Of a stretch of 64,000 bases of DNA, positions 1-9,470 are shown in pieces. Under the pieces are notes generated by a model, which worked only from the letters and a program-made list of their open reading frames with translations, had not been told where the DNA came from and did no database searches. The number at the start of each line of letters is the position of its first letter. The stretch's first letter is position 1. Made by a program: the position numbers and the translations under genes. The stretch comes from a bacterium BRH_c32 (lineage in GTDB: Bacteria; Bacteroidota; Ignavibacteria; Ignavibacteriales; Melioribacteraceae), in contig LOEU01000005.1 in NCBI GenBank assembly GCA_001516025.1, positions 1-64,000 on the forward strand. Direction: 5' to 3'.

Positions 1-657
1 TGAATAAGTGAAAGAAGAGCCGGGATTATTTCTAAGTGGTTTCTCCAAAACATACGAAACCGGATCCTTTTCCTGAAACCAAATATTGATAATATCATTT
101 GATTTACTGCTTAAATATTTTTCCCACTCATTCCACTCTAATCCCGAAGTCATTGTTAATAAATGCTCTATGGTTATTTTTTCTTTACCCTCAATTTTCA
201 AATTTTGGTGATCGCGCAGATAATCAAAAATAGATTGATTAACACTTTTAATAAAACCTTTATCGATAGCGATTCCGATACATGTAGAAGTTATGCTTTT
301 CGATACTGATTTTATATCATGCAGTTTTGAACCGTCCCAGTTAGTCAACTCACCATGATGATTTTCACCAAAATAATTATATCTGTGTCCCGGGAAATAT
401 TCTTCTAGTACGAGTTTATTATCCTTGAAAATGAGCATTGAATGAACTTCACCATACTCGCCGCAATTTATATTGTCTATTGCTTTATTTATTAATACGG
501 AATCGATATTCAGTTCATCTAAAGAGCCGACTTCAAATCCATCATTTATATATTGAGGTTGGTGATAAACATATAGCGTATCAGGTTGGCATTCACAACT
601 TGCAAATATTAAGGATGGAACTACCATTAATAAAAAAATGTATTTACGTATTATCAT
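1..657 (-). CDS. Serine hydrolase, beta-lactamase/PBP-like family, lipoprotein (3' part missing)
   Basis: Translating the minus strand from the ATG at 657 gives 219 residues that run off the window edge without a stop. The N-terminus is a lipoprotein signal (hydrophobic stretch, then Ile-Phe-Ala-Ser before Cys21), so the mature protein should be lipid-anchored. Residues 116-121 (KSVSKS) hold the SxxK active-site motif, Ser117 and Lys120, of class C beta-lactamase-like hydrolases. It is followed by the family's 'ITIEHLLTMTSGLEW' region, which is highly typical of this family (PF00144). Members include esterases, D-aminopeptidases and PBP-like enzymes, so the substrate cannot be named. The third catalytic motif lies beyond the window. 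Confidence 0.85.
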   Translation of the reverse strand, partial: MIIRKYIFLLMVVPSLIFASCECQPDTLYVYHQPQYINDGFEVGSLDELNIDSVLINKAIDNINCGEYGEVHSMLIFKDNKLVLEEYFPGHRYNYFGENHHGELTNWDGSKLHDIKSVSKSITSTCIGIAIDKGFIKSVNQSIFDYLRDHQNLKIEGKEKITIEHLLTMTSGLEWNEWEKYLSSKSNDIINIWFQEKDPVSYVLEKPLRNNPGSSFTYS

Positions 658-946
658 TAAATATATTCTCTTTATTATAATTTAGTTTAGTAGCTATAAT
701 ATACAAATAAAAATAGATAATATATCCGCTTTAAAGATGGCTATTTATTGCTGTCAATATTAAAATTATTTTTCTAAAAAGAAACTATTATTCTAAATAA
801 TTTATATAATGGTCTGAGGTATCCGCGAAGTGGATTTCTGAATAGCATCTATCTTGTCTGCGACAGAAATAGATGCGAGATGATAAATTTGATTTACGAC
901 ATTAACTCTTATTGCATACAACCTTTGTTATCGGTTTGTTTTTCTT
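658..946. other. Intergenic region with a hairpin, no gene seen
   Basis: This gap of 289 bases lies between two minus-strand genes. It contains an interrupted inverted repeat at 845-852/869-876 (GCATCTAT and ATAGATGC) with an inner TGTC/GACA pairing at 55-58 and 62-65 of the same line, that is 855-858/862-865. A smaller hairpin lies near 820-836. Neither is followed by a T-run on the minus strand, so neither is a classic terminator. No coding sequence with a family signature was seen. Confidence 0.5.
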
Positions 947-1609
947 TCACTTCTTTATTATGTAAGAAGGCACATAATAAAAGTTAGGTTTATTGATAAT
1001 GATATTTTGGTCAGCGAAAAATTCATCAACGGCTTTTGTTTCTCCTTCAACAACACCGTAATCATCCAACATCAAAATGCCTCCTTTAACAACTCTATCC
1101 CATAGATTTTCCAATATTATTTTTGATGGCTCATAAACGTCCACATCTATATGAAGCAAAGAAATTTTTATTGATGGATTTTTAGCCAGAAATTCCGGAA
1201 TTGTTTTTGAAATGTCCCCTTCAATTAATTCATAATTTTTAAAGCCTTTGTTGTCAAGATGAATTTCCAGTTCTTTTTTACTTATTCCATAACCACCGGC
1301 ATTTTCAAATTTTTCTACAAATTGTATATCGCTTTCTAATTTCAATGAGTCCGGAAACTTACCATACATGTCAAAACCAAATACTTTTCTCGATTTATCA
1401 TTCTCTAATAAATTTCTAAATGAAAGTAAACGAACTAAAGAAGCTCCTTTATAAACACCAAATTCCAATACGTCTCCCGGAAGTTCAAGTATTTTTTTAT
1501 AAATTTCTAAATGATTAAGGATTTTACCTATTCTGCCTGTATCACATGTCAAATAGAAACCATTTTCATAATCCCATTTTTTTGATGAATCTACTGTGTA
1601 ATTTTCCAT
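947..1609 (-). CDS. TylF/MycF-like O-methyltransferase (SAM-dependent)
   Basis: The 220-residue protein carries the layout of the TylF family (PF05711), SAM- and metal-dependent O-methyltransferases known from macrolide sugar methylation and common in polysaccharide loci. Visible motifs are EFGVYKG (49-55, SAM loop), GFDMYG (78-83), HIDVDVYEP (153-161) and LDDYG (181-185). The Asp residues of the last two would bind the metal and acceptor in characterised members. Length is close to the family norm. No glycosyltransferase or polyketide gene is nearby, so the acceptor (a sugar or a small metabolite) cannot be inferred. It appears monocistronic, with about 200 bp of non-coding DNA upstream. Confidence 0.85.
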   Translation of the reverse strand: MENYTVDSSKKWDYENGFYLTCDTGRIGKILNHLEIYKKILELPGDVLEFGVYKGASLVRLLSFRNLLENDKSRKVFGFDMYGKFPDSLKLESDIQFVEKFENAGGYGISKKELEIHLDNKGFKNYELIEGDISKTIPEFLAKNPSIKISLLHIDVDVYEPSKIILENLWDRVVKGGILMLDDYGVVEGETKAVDEFFADQNIIINKPNFYYVPSYIIKK

Positions 1610-1672
1610 TTTTTTTATTTTACTTTTTTTGTTTTAAATGTAGTTTTTTGCAATAATCTCAAGCTCATCGCT

Positions 1673-1710
1673 TCGCGTAAATATACAAAATTAAAATATA
1701 TTTACTGCGA
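1673..1710. repeat. Imperfect inverted repeat upstream of the methyltransferase
   Basis: TAAATATA at 1678-1685 pairs with TATATTTA at 1697-1704, and the flanking TCGC (1673-1676) pairs with GCGA (1707-1710) across a small mismatch. It lies about 65 bp upstream of the methyltransferase start and about 110 bp downstream of the ABC permease stop, both on the minus strand. It could be a terminator stem for the ABC genes or an operator. No T-run follows. Confidence 0.35.
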
Positions 1711-1817
1711 GTAGTCTCATTAAATTATCGATAATTAAGAAAGGATAAGGGAAAAATAAAATTGTTACGAGAAGTCCTTGCATGAAGAAATTATGCCTGT
1801 CGAATTTACCTATTTTT

Positions 1818-3002
1818 TCAGTGTTGTTTTGATAGTTTATATACTTCACTAAATGAAGGTTCTTTCCCTGTAATCAGTATTGATACTCTGAAAATCTTAG
1901 CTGCAAGTTTGCGTAGGAAATAGAATGTCAGTACTAATATTAAGAATGAGCCACCCACCTGCCAATAACTGACTTCGGTAATTGCCCAGCGCATAGGCAT
2001 TGATGATGCCGAAGTTAAAGGGAACCATGAAAGAAATAATGTTAATCCACTATCAGGATCGCGTGTAACCAAAAATGAAGCAATTACAAATAGCACGGGC
2101 AAAATCATTAGTGCACTTTTACCTGAATTATTTGGATCTGTGATTATTGAAGCAATGGCAGCAAGTATGGCATTCCAAGTTAAAATTCCGGCTAAGGCAA
2201 AAGGCAAATACAATAATATTGAAGGCAAATATAAATAATCAATGATACTTGATATAGGCGTGCCGGTAAATTGGAAATAAAGCATCCCGCCAAGAATACT
2301 CAAAATCGAATATGTAAGCATCGATGAGATTCCCGTTAATGAAATTCCAAATATTTTCCCATCCATCCATATTTGCGGACTGATAGCTGAAACAATTTGT
2401 TCTGTTATTTTTAACTGTTTCTCTCCTGTTATAGCGGTAAACTGATAAGCGAAACTAACAAATACTGCGAGAATCATAAGACAAGCAAAAAGCCATGCAA
2501 GTACTATTCGGCTTTTTGATTCATTAGAATAAAGAAACGATTCCACAACTTGTGCCGGCGATAAAATCGCTGATAATTCATCGGGGCTTAAACCGATTCT
2601 TTGCATCTCTCGTTGTGCATGATATTCATTTAAGGAGTTTTTTATTTTCTCTATCTCTCGTGAGTTCTTATATGCAAATAAATTAAATGATTCTCCTTCT
2701 GAAGCTAATAGTATTCCGAATTTTTCTTTTTTAATTTTCTCTATAAATTTTGTTTTTTGCTGTTCGGGAATTCTCTTAATAAAATATTCATCTTTCATGC
2801 TTTCTATTAAGCCACTGTCAATATTTTCAATAACTGATATTTCAAATTTCTTATCTGAATCAGAGAGGGCGAATTTACCACCAAAATAAAAAACTGATGA
2901 GACAATAAGCATAATTACTATACCGATTGCCTCATTTTTGGGTTTGAAAAAACGACTAAACTCCCAATGCGTTACAGTTATTACTTTTTTCCAATAGTTC
3001 AT
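1818..3002 (-). CDS. ABC-2 type transporter permease, NatB-like
   Basis: The 394-residue membrane protein has one N-terminal membrane segment (about residues 26-46), an extracytoplasmic domain to about residue 165, and then roughly six membrane segments. This is the topology of NatB/ABC-2 permeases (COG1668). A polar segment with GEKQLKITEQIVSAISPQIWMDGK between the second and third segments is the characteristic cytoplasmic loop of this family. The gene starts 3 bp after the stop of the ATPase gene at 3006-3938, with which it forms an exporter. NatB exports sodium in Bacillus, but many homologues export other substrates, so the cargo is not known. Confidence 0.85.
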   Translation of the reverse strand: MNYWKKVITVTHWEFSRFFKPKNEAIGIVIMLIVSSVFYFGGKFALSDSDKKFEISVIENIDSGLIESMKDEYFIKRIPEQQKTKFIEKIKKEKFGILLASEGESFNLFAYKNSREIEKIKNSLNEYHAQREMQRIGLSPDELSAILSPAQVVESFLYSNESKSRIVLAWLFACLMILAVFVSFAYQFTAITGEKQLKITEQIVSAISPQIWMDGKIFGISLTGISSMLTYSILSILGGMLYFQFTGTPISSIIDYLYLPSILLYLPFALAGILTWNAILAAIASIITDPNNSGKSALMILPVLFVIASFLVTRDPDSGLTLFLSWFPLTSASSMPMRWAITEVSYWQVGGSFLILVLTFYFLRKLAAKIFRVSILITGKEPSFSEVYKLSKQH

Positions 3003-3005
3003 TAT

Positions 3006-3938
3006 CTATGCGTTTTTTATAAGTTGTAGAAATATTTCATGAAGGTCGGGTTTGTAACTTGTGATATCCGAAATGCCCTCAACCTTAACCAATTGATTCA
3101 ATACACTTTTCATATCGGTTAATTGTTCGAATGTAAGTTTTACACGAAAATCGTCAATGATGTTTACACTTTCAATCCCTGATAGATTTCGTAGGGTGAA
3201 TTCATTAACATCTGATTCAAATTGAAGCTCAATTATATGTTTCTTCCCAAAGGTTTGATAAATACTTGATAATGACCCGTTATATAACTCCATGCCATTA
3301 TTAATTAGGAAAACTTTTTTGGCAATCTTTTCAACTAATGGCATTTGATGTGCACTTAATAAAATTGTAGTGCCTTGATTATTAATTTCCTTAATAAAAT
3401 CAATAAATATTTCCTGATTGAGCGGATCTAAACCGGAAAAAGGTTCGTCAAGAATAAGAAATGTTGGTTGATGAAGAATGGAAGCAACAAACTGAATTTT
3501 CTGTTGATTACCTTTTGAGAGAACTTGAAGTTTTTCGTTTGCCCTATCGGCAAGATCAATTTTTTCAAGCCATTCCAATGCCGATTTTTTAGCATCCTTT
3601 TTATCCATGCCTCGTATAGAAGCTAGATAAATCAACGATTTCAAAATCGGAATATCCAAATAGAGACCTCTTTCTTCGGGAAGATATCCAATATGTGAGG
3701 CTTCAGGTAACTGATTGGATTTTCCGTTCAGATTCCATTGAATCTTTCCGCTATCGGCTTTAATAATATCGAGTAAAATTCTTAGAGTTGTTGTTTTCCC
3801 CGCTCCATTTGGTCCAAGAAAAGCGAATATATCTCCCTGTTCAACATTGAACGAAATATTGTTCACAGCTTTTACATTCAAAAAATCCTTGCTAATTGAA
3901 TTTACTTCAAGAACATTTTTTGGGATATTGTCAATCAT
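3006..3938 (-). CDS. ABC transporter ATP-binding protein, NatA-like
   Basis: The 310-residue protein has a complete ABC ATPase domain: Walker A GPNGAGKT (42-49), a variant signature LSKGNQQ (140-146), Walker B LILDEP (161-166) and a switch His in LSAHQM. The variant signature and the C-terminal extension of about 80 residues are usual for the NatA/DrrA exporter subfamily. It is the first gene of a two-gene operon with the permease just downstream. About 200 bp of non-coding DNA lie upstream, where only a single GAGTGCTAA half-site was seen. Confidence 0.88.
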   Translation of the reverse strand: MIDNIPKNVLEVNSISKDFLNVKAVNNISFNVEQGDIFAFLGPNGAGKTTTLRILLDIIKADSGKIQWNLNGKSNQLPEASHIGYLPEERGLYLDIPILKSLIYLASIRGMDKKDAKKSALEWLEKIDLADRANEKLQVLSKGNQQKIQFVASILHQPTFLILDEPFSGLDPLNQEIFIDFIKEINNQGTTILLSAHQMPLVEKIAKKVFLINNGMELYNGSLSSIYQTFGKKHIIELQFESDVNEFTLRNLSGIESVNIIDDFRVKLTFEQLTDMKSVLNQLVKVEGISDITSYKPDLHEIFLQLIKNA

Positions 3939-4138
3939 ATGATATTGGTTCTTATTGTGAGCATGAGTGCTAACTTTCTTGTTTTGCGCTAATATACCTA
4001 ATTATAATATGTTTTGTTTATTTTGCGTATAAACTTATATTTTCCTCGTTGCCTCGATTCAAGCAGATCTGATTCACAAAATTCTGCGATCGTCAATGCA
4101 TTGGTAATCAACTCTATTTCGTATTATTCTGTTGCCCT

Positions 4139-4861
4139 TTATTTGATTTTTCTAAATTTCTTTCTGTATTCCTTATCCATTTTCTCAGTCGAATATTGTA
4201 CTATAAGTCTTCCGCACTTGTCTTTCCATTTCATTAAAAAATTTTCAATTTCGGTGGGGTATTCTTTCCATAATCCACGTAATAAGGTCCCGATTCCCAT
4301 TTGTACATATTCCGAATCATCAAGCATTAATGGTTCAATCAGGTTAATGGCATCGATAGGTTTTAAATCATTTTTAATTAACACAACTAATGTTACCGGA
4401 ACAGCTCTCCGTTTCCACTCTGATTCTGAAGTAGTCCATTCTTTCAGTTTTTCATACGATATTTTATTATCCATCAAAAAATGGCAAAGTACAAACATGC
4501 ACAATATATCAGTAGTTGCCCAGTTTTTTATATCATTTTCTAACCATTTACCAATTCTATCAAATGTTTCAATTGAAAATTCATCTTTTTTTGAAGCAAT
4601 AAAAAAAGTTGCAAAGCTTGCCTCTTCTAATAAACCGGTTGACATTAATATATCGCCCAAATCTAAATAATCGTCTAAGGTCATATCGTTTGACCATAAA
4701 TTCAACCATATTGATTTCTGAGATTCAAAGATTTTAGTATCTATACCATATCCTTTATAACCTTCTTTAAAATATTTCGAATATTTTTTTATTATAGAAT
4801 TATCAGAGTTAGCAAGACAAAACTCCATTATTTCCTTATGTTTCAATTGTAATTTTTTCAT
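4139..4861 (-). CDS. DNA alkylation repair protein, AlkD-like (HEAT-repeat glycosylase)
   Basis: The 240-residue, mainly helical protein matches the AlkC/AlkD family (PF08713), which excises N3- and N7-alkylpurines. The family hallmark NWATTD is at residues 113-118. Asp118 aligns by motif with the catalytic Asp of Bacillus AlkD, and Trp114 with an active-site aromatic (inferred, not aligned). A later WKRRAVPVTLVVLI segment and the YVQMGIGTLLRGLWKEYP repeat are also typical. Length is normal. The gene stands alone, with about 115 bp before the next gene on the same strand. Substrate range within the family varies. Confidence 0.82.
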   Translation of the reverse strand: MKKLQLKHKEIMEFCLANSDNSIIKKYSKYFKEGYKGYGIDTKIFESQKSIWLNLWSNDMTLDDYLDLGDILMSTGLLEEASFATFFIASKKDEFSIETFDRIGKWLENDIKNWATTDILCMFVLCHFLMDNKISYEKLKEWTTSESEWKRRAVPVTLVVLIKNDLKPIDAINLIEPLMLDDSEYVQMGIGTLLRGLWKEYPTEIENFLMKWKDKCGRLIVQYSTEKMDKEYRKKFRKIK

Positions 4862-4977
4862 ATTTTATTTCCATCATTTGTTTGATTAAATGAGTCATCC
4901 ACTCACCCTTGCATTAAAATCAAACGAAATATATCTTTTAATTTTATAATTATAATCTACTTTCCAAAAGTAATTTT

Positions 4978-5697
4978 TCAAATACTGGATTTATTATAGA
5001 TAACGGGAGTTTTGAGCTTCCATTCATCCCATAATTTGTCGTTCGTTACCAACTCCACCATAAAATGACCGACGTTTATTCTGCTCGTTTTGCCCGAATC
5101 GAAAATGGGACTTTTTATTTTCTGATTGTAAATTTCGTATTCACTAGGAGTTTCCTCATCGATAAGCGAATCAGGACGAACCGCCACCCAATCAATATTG
5201 GTTTCTGAACCCATTTTATAAACGAGATAATCAGCAGCGAGCATATTATCCTTATGAGGAGGCAATAGGACTTTTAATAACGAGAAGATGATCTTTTCGC
5301 CAACGGTATTTACCTCTCCTATCTTTTTATTTGTATATGCTGTGGTGCTCATTAAGATAAATTTTGGTTTCAGGTTTTGGGATTGTATCGCTTCAATTAT
5401 TTTCACAACCGTGTTGTAAACTAATTTATGTGGAGGACCGAGAATACCTTTGAAACTCAAATTGTGCCCAAGACAACAGAAGATAGAATCACAATCTTTT
5501 ATTAGGTCTTTGATTTTTGCGGAGTCGAAATCATTAATATTCCCTCTTATGATTTCAATGCTACTATTATCTGATATTTGACTTGGTATTATTGCAGATT
5601 CTCTAACGACTACTCGAACTTGGATATTCTTATTGATAAGGTGATGAACAACCAATTTACCGGTTGCTCCGCTTGCTCCTAAAACAAGTGCTTTCAT
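4978..5697 (-). CDS. NAD(P)H-binding protein, NmrA/SDR-like
   Basis: The 239-residue protein opens with a Rossmann dinucleotide-binding motif GASGATG (7-13) followed by strand-helix alternation and VRVVVRES, as in atypical short-chain dehydrogenases with an NAD(P)-binding domain (PF13460). CDSIFCCLGHN (near 69-79) is the second nucleotide-contacting strand. The Tyr-x3-Lys catalytic pair of classical SDRs is not obvious (one YLVYKMG segment could contain it), so it may be a redox sensor or isomerase-type enzyme rather than a dehydrogenase. It lies downstream of comM on the same strand, 53 bp away. The substrate is unknown. Confidence 0.75.
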   Translation of the reverse strand: MKALVLGASGATGKLVVHHLINKNIQVRVVVRESAIIPSQISDNSSIEIIRGNINDFDSAKIKDLIKDCDSIFCCLGHNLSFKGILGPPHKLVYNTVVKIIEAIQSQNLKPKFILMSTTAYTNKKIGEVNTVGEKIIFSLLKVLLPPHKDNMLAADYLVYKMGSETNIDWVAVRPDSLIDEETPSEYEIYNQKIKSPIFDSGKTSRINVGHFMVELVTNDKLWDEWKLKTPVIYNKSSI

Positions 5698-5750
5698 ACT
5701 CCTCCCATATTTGCTGCAAATTACTCAAAATGTGACTTTTCTCAAAACTT

Positions 5751-7289
5751 TCATCTCCCCCAATATTCGCGGTCGAGGGATCGGTATTGTATCGCTTCAC
5801 TTATATGCTGCACGAGTATCTCTTTCTCATTATCCAAATCCGCTATTGTTCTGCTTAATTTCAATATTCTATCAAACGCTCTCGCAGAAAGAGAGAATCG
5901 TGTCATTGCCATCTTCAGGAGTTCTAAAGATTTGCTATCCAAAACACAAAACTTCTTTACCTCTTTTGTCCCCATATCGGAATTGGAAAAAATCCCTGAA
6001 GTATTCTTGAATCTTTCCAATTGTGCTTTTCTTGCTTCTACTACTCTCTCCCTAATCGCAGAAGAATTTTCAGTTTTAGCATTTGAAGTAAGCTCCTTAA
6101 ACCTCACCGCCGGCACTTCAATATGAATATCAATCCGATCTAATAATGGTCCCGATATTTTTGAAAGGTATTTCTGAATCTGCCCCGTATTGCATGTGCA
6201 TTCTTTATTCGGATCAGTAAAATATCCGCATGGACATGGATTCATCGCCGCAACGAGCATAAAATTAGCCGGAAATTGAAGCGTTATTTTCGCCCGACTG
6301 ATCGTAACATTGCCATCTTCAATCGGCTGTCTTAATACCTCCAAAGCATTCTTTTTAAATTCGGGAAGTTCATCAAGAAATAAAACCCCATTATGAGCAA
6401 AAGAAACCTCTCCGGGTCTTGGTACCGTTCCGCCTCCGATAAGCGCAATATCTGAAACCGTATGATGCGGACTCCTGAATGGTCTTTGATTTACAAGCGG
6501 CGCATCATCGCTCAATATTCCCGAAACAGAATGAATTATCGAAGTTTCAATCGCTTCAACGAAAGTTAATTGAGGTAAAATTGTCGGGATTCTTTTAGCG
6601 AGCATTGTTTTGCCCGAGCCAGGAGGTCCAATCATTATAATATTATGTCCGCCGGCAGCAGCAATCTCCAATGCCCTTTTTACGTTCTCCTGCCCCTTTA
6701 CGTCCGCAAAATCAATCGGATAATTATTTAATTCCTCGAGTTCTTCATTATTGCGATAAACTTCCCGAAATAATTCTTCTTGGTCATTGAGGTAAGAGGT
6801 GAGTTCTTTGAAATTGGCAAAGGGGAGAACTTCAATTCCCTCGACTAATGCGGCTTCTCGTGCCGATTCATAAGGGAGTATAATTTTTGTGAACCCCTTT
6901 TTCTTTGCTTCGAATGCGATTGGGAGAACACCTTTAACTTTGCGCAAAGTTCCATCCAAAGAAAGTTCACCGAGCAGAATTGTTTTATCTAATTTAGAAA
7001 TATTCGCTAAACCGTTGGCAGCCAAAATTCCGATAGCGATAGGTAGATCAAATGCGCTCCCCTCTTTCTTGATATCGGCAGGTGCGAGATTGATCGTAAT
7101 TTTTTTTAATGGGAATTCAAATCCTGAATTGATGATTGCGGCGGTTACTCTCTCTCGGCTCTCTTTAATAGCACTATCCGGTAGTCCGACAATCGTAACC
7201 GAAGGAAGTTTTCTTTCACAGTGGATTTCCACTTCCACGATGTAAGCCTTAATGCCGTAGGTTGAAGATGAAAATAATTTTGCAAACAT
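5751..7289 (-). CDS. comM: ComM/YifB-family Mg-chelatase-like AAA+ ATPase
   Basis: The 512-residue protein is full length for the ComM family. It has an N-terminal Lon-protease-like (ChlI) domain with VGLPDSAIKESRERV (34-48), a AAA+ domain with Walker A GPPGSGKT (221-228) and Walker B LFLDELPEF, a Cys-rich insert NPCPCGYFTDPNKECTC, and a C-terminal Mg-chelatase domain ending in RTIADLD and YR. ComM is a hexameric helicase that extends branch migration during natural transformation. No other competence gene is in the window, so a role in DNA uptake here is not shown. Confidence 0.95.
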   Translation of the reverse strand: MFAKLFSSSTYGIKAYIVEVEIHCERKLPSVTIVGLPDSAIKESRERVTAAIINSGFEFPLKKITINLAPADIKKEGSAFDLPIAIGILAANGLANISKLDKTILLGELSLDGTLRKVKGVLPIAFEAKKKGFTKIILPYESAREAALVEGIEVLPFANFKELTSYLNDQEELFREVYRNNEELEELNNYPIDFADVKGQENVKRALEIAAAGGHNIIMIGPPGSGKTMLAKRIPTILPQLTFVEAIETSIIHSVSGILSDDAPLVNQRPFRSPHHTVSDIALIGGGTVPRPGEVSFAHNGVLFLDELPEFKKNALEVLRQPIEDGNVTISRAKITLQFPANFMLVAAMNPCPCGYFTDPNKECTCNTGQIQKYLSKISGPLLDRIDIHIEVPAVRFKELTSNAKTENSSAIRERVVEARKAQLERFKNTSGIFSNSDMGTKEVKKFCVLDSKSLELLKMAMTRFSLSARAFDRILKLSRTIADLDNEKEILVQHISEAIQYRSLDREYWGR

Positions 7290-7357
7290 CTGAAGCGCCC
7301 GCTAATTAATTTCTTGTTAATTAAAATTAATCTATAATTTAACTTTAATCAATATAC

Positions 7358-8626
7358 TCAAGCCGCTTTCTTTAAGAGTTTATTTTTTGCGCTGAGCATT
7401 ACGTTTACTAATTCACTCTCGTTCAATAATTCATGAGCAAGTTCCTGAATCATCTTCGGAGTTACGTTGCCGATAATGCGAATTGTCTCGGTCATAGGTC
7501 TTACTTTCCCATAATAGATCATTGATTGCCCTATACGCATCATCCTATTATTAGTGCTCTCCATACTCATTATCATATTGCCGATGATATATTCCTTGGA
7601 CCGATTCAATTCCTTTTCGGTAACTTTTTTCGATTTTATTTTTACAAATTCTTTCCGGATTATATCAAGTGCTTTTTCGGTGGTCTTATCATTCGTAGAA
7701 AAATAAACTCCAAAAGTGGAGACATCATAAAATGAATTCAGGAATGTATTTATCTGATAAGCTATACCATTTTTCTCTCTCAGGTTTTGGAATAATCGCG
7801 AGCTGCTTCCTTCGCCTAGGATATTTGAAAGCACAGATATCTCAACTCTCCTTTTGCTGCAATATCCTTCGGTGGTATTGCCGATAATGACGTGTGTCTG
7901 CTGCGTTTCTTTATTGATATATAAGTTCTGCCTATGAGGTGTAACTGGTTCGAGAACGGTTTTTTCGCATTTACCTAAATCTTTCTGCAAATATTTATAA
8001 GCATATTTTACCACATCTTTATGTTGAATAAGACCGGAAGCCACTATATATAGATTATCGAATGTGTAATGCTTTTTCATGAAATTATCTAAATCGCGTT
8101 TCTTGAATTTTTTTAGATTTCCCTTCGTCCCGATAATTGGTAGCTCTAATTTATTCCCCTTAAAGATTATGTTTTCGAATCTATCGAAAATTAATTCTTC
8201 CGGGTTATCTTCAATATCATCGAGTTCATCGATAACTACATTGCTTTCATTTTTAATATCACTACTTTTAAATAATGGTTCGGAAACCATATCGGCAAGT
8301 ACTTCAAACGTTTTTTCGAGATGAGACGAAAGTCCTCTCCCATAAAAACAGGTATGCTCTTTGGATGTGAAAGCATTTAAGTATCCCCCAAGTTCTTCTA
8401 TCTCTTCGGAAATTTTTCTTGCGCTCCGTTTCTTTGTCCCTTTAAAAAGCATGTGCTCAATAAAATGACTGATACCATTATTTTCAGGAGATTCAAGGCG
8501 CGAACCAACATTAAACCAAAATCCGAGTGAGAATGATTTTACATGCGGAATCATTTCAGTTACGACTGTGATCCCATTTTGAAGCTGAGTGATATTTACA
8601 TCGAGTGGTTTGATAGTTATTTCCAT
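7358..8626 (-). CDS. M16 family zinc metallopeptidase (processing-peptidase-like)
   Basis: The protein of 422 residues contains the inverted zinc motif HFIEH at residues 54-58 of the start chosen here. This motif defines M16 peptidases (pitrilysin, mitochondrial processing peptidase beta). The two M16 halves are present, with the Arg/Tyr-containing C-terminal region 'SSRLFQNLREKNGIAYQI'. The frame is open further upstream to 8710, but that would overlap mlaE by 26 bp and add 28 residues unlike any M16 N-terminus. The ATG at 8626 gives the usual M-x-x-LxNGI-x-VVTE beginning. No signal peptide is visible, so a cytoplasmic location is likely. Substrates are unknown. Confidence 0.92.
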   Translation of the reverse strand: MEITIKPLDVNITQLQNGITVVTEMIPHVKSFSLGFWFNVGSRLESPENNGISHFIEHMLFKGTKKRSARKISEEIEELGGYLNAFTSKEHTCFYGRGLSSHLEKTFEVLADMVSEPLFKSSDIKNESNVVIDELDDIEDNPEELIFDRFENIIFKGNKLELPIIGTKGNLKKFKKRDLDNFMKKHYTFDNLYIVASGLIQHKDVVKYAYKYLQKDLGKCEKTVLEPVTPHRQNLYINKETQQTHVIIGNTTEGYCSKRRVEISVLSNILGEGSSSRLFQNLREKNGIAYQINTFLNSFYDVSTFGVYFSTNDKTTEKALDIIRKEFVKIKSKKVTEKELNRSKEYIIGNMIMSMESTNNRMMRIGQSMIYYGKVRPMTETIRIIGNVTPKMIQELAHELLNESELVNVMLSAKNKLLKKAA

Positions 8627-8684
8627 TGATAATTTTAATCGACAAATATAGAGAAAGAGATAACTTCTTACAAGGCAGTAATAT

Positions 8685-9455
8685 TTATGATCGAAGAGTC
8701 CATAGCACATAATCCAAAATTAAGATCATTGCAGAGCTAAGTACAAAAGAGCGGATAGTAGATAGTCCCACCCCCTCTGCACCCCCTTCGGTTCTGAATC
8801 CAATATGGCATCCCATCAATGCAGTAACTCCGCCGAAAATTCCCCCTTTAAGTAATCCAAATAACATATCGCCGAAATAAAAATAGCGTCTGACCGATTC
8901 AAAAAATACGTTAAAAGAGACACCAAGAAATTGATTCGAAATAAAAAATGCGCCGAAGACTGCTATTACATTTGCATAGACTACGAGTATCGGTATCATA
9001 ATAATAGAAGCAAAAAACCGAGGTGAAGCCAAAAAGCCAACCGGATTAATCCCCATTGTTTCGAGTGCATCGATCTGCTCGGTTACTTTCATCGATCCGA
9101 TCTCCGCAGCAATTGAAGCCCCTACTCTTCCGGCTATTACTATTGCCGTAAGTACTGGTCCGAGTTCTGTTATAATTGCTTTAGTTGTCGCTGTGCCGAG
9201 GAACGATAAAGGAGCTATCCCTTTTAATTGATATGCAGCCTGCCATGCCGCAACGGCTCCTGTGAATAATGCTATTATTATTACTAATGGAAGTGAATTT
9301 ACTCCTATATGCCCCATCTGAAAAACAAACTCTTTCCTATTTCTTAGAAGCTTCGGTCCATTTTTTATAATTTCAAAAAATAGAATAGATACCTGACCAA
9401 ACTCTCTAAAAAATTTTATCGCTTTGCTGCCCAATGCTGTAATAAGGTTATTCAT
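8685..9455 (-). CDS. mlaE: MlaE-family lipid ABC transporter permease
   Basis: The 256-residue membrane protein has the MlaE/YrbE signature: a long amphipathic N-terminus, then VNSLPLVIIIALFTGAVAA (53-71), a central TELGPVLTAIVIAGRVGASIAAE motif, a DALETMGINPVGFLASPR coupling helix, and a C-terminal GxxGxxTxGGAxGVGxST-like stretch. In the Mla system it forms the inner-membrane channel for phospholipid movement to or from the outer membrane, with MlaF ATPase and MlaD. Neither mlaF nor mlaD is adjacent: the neighbours are an M16 peptidase and an antiporter. The partners must be encoded elsewhere. Confidence 0.9.
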   Translation of the reverse strand: MNNLITALGSKAIKFFREFGQVSILFFEIIKNGPKLLRNRKEFVFQMGHIGVNSLPLVIIIALFTGAVAAWQAAYQLKGIAPLSFLGTATTKAIITELGPVLTAIVIAGRVGASIAAEIGSMKVTEQIDALETMGINPVGFLASPRFFASIIMIPILVVYANVIAVFGAFFISNQFLGVSFNVFFESVRRYFYFGDMLFGLLKGGIFGGVTALMGCHIGFRTEGGAEGVGLSTIRSFVLSSAMILILDYVLWTLRS

Positions 9456-9470
9456 ATAGTAGTAGATAAT

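Noticed and set aside
3965-3973. GAGTGCTAA, one half of the CIRCE heat-shock operator, upstream of the ABC ATPase gene
   Set aside because: The matching TTAGCACTC half is absent at the required 9-nt distance.
3939-4138. Search for an additional small gene or operator in the 200-bp gap before the ABC operon
   Set aside because: No open frame with a ribosome-binding site and no clear repeat was found.
4014-4670. Long open frame on the plus strand opposite the AlkD-like gene
   Set aside because: Antisense to a gene with clear family motifs; its translation shows no domain and it has no ribosome-binding site.
8627-8710. N-terminal extension of the M16 peptidase
   Set aside because: It would overlap mlaE and adds residues foreign to M16 N-termini; the ATG at 8626 fits better.
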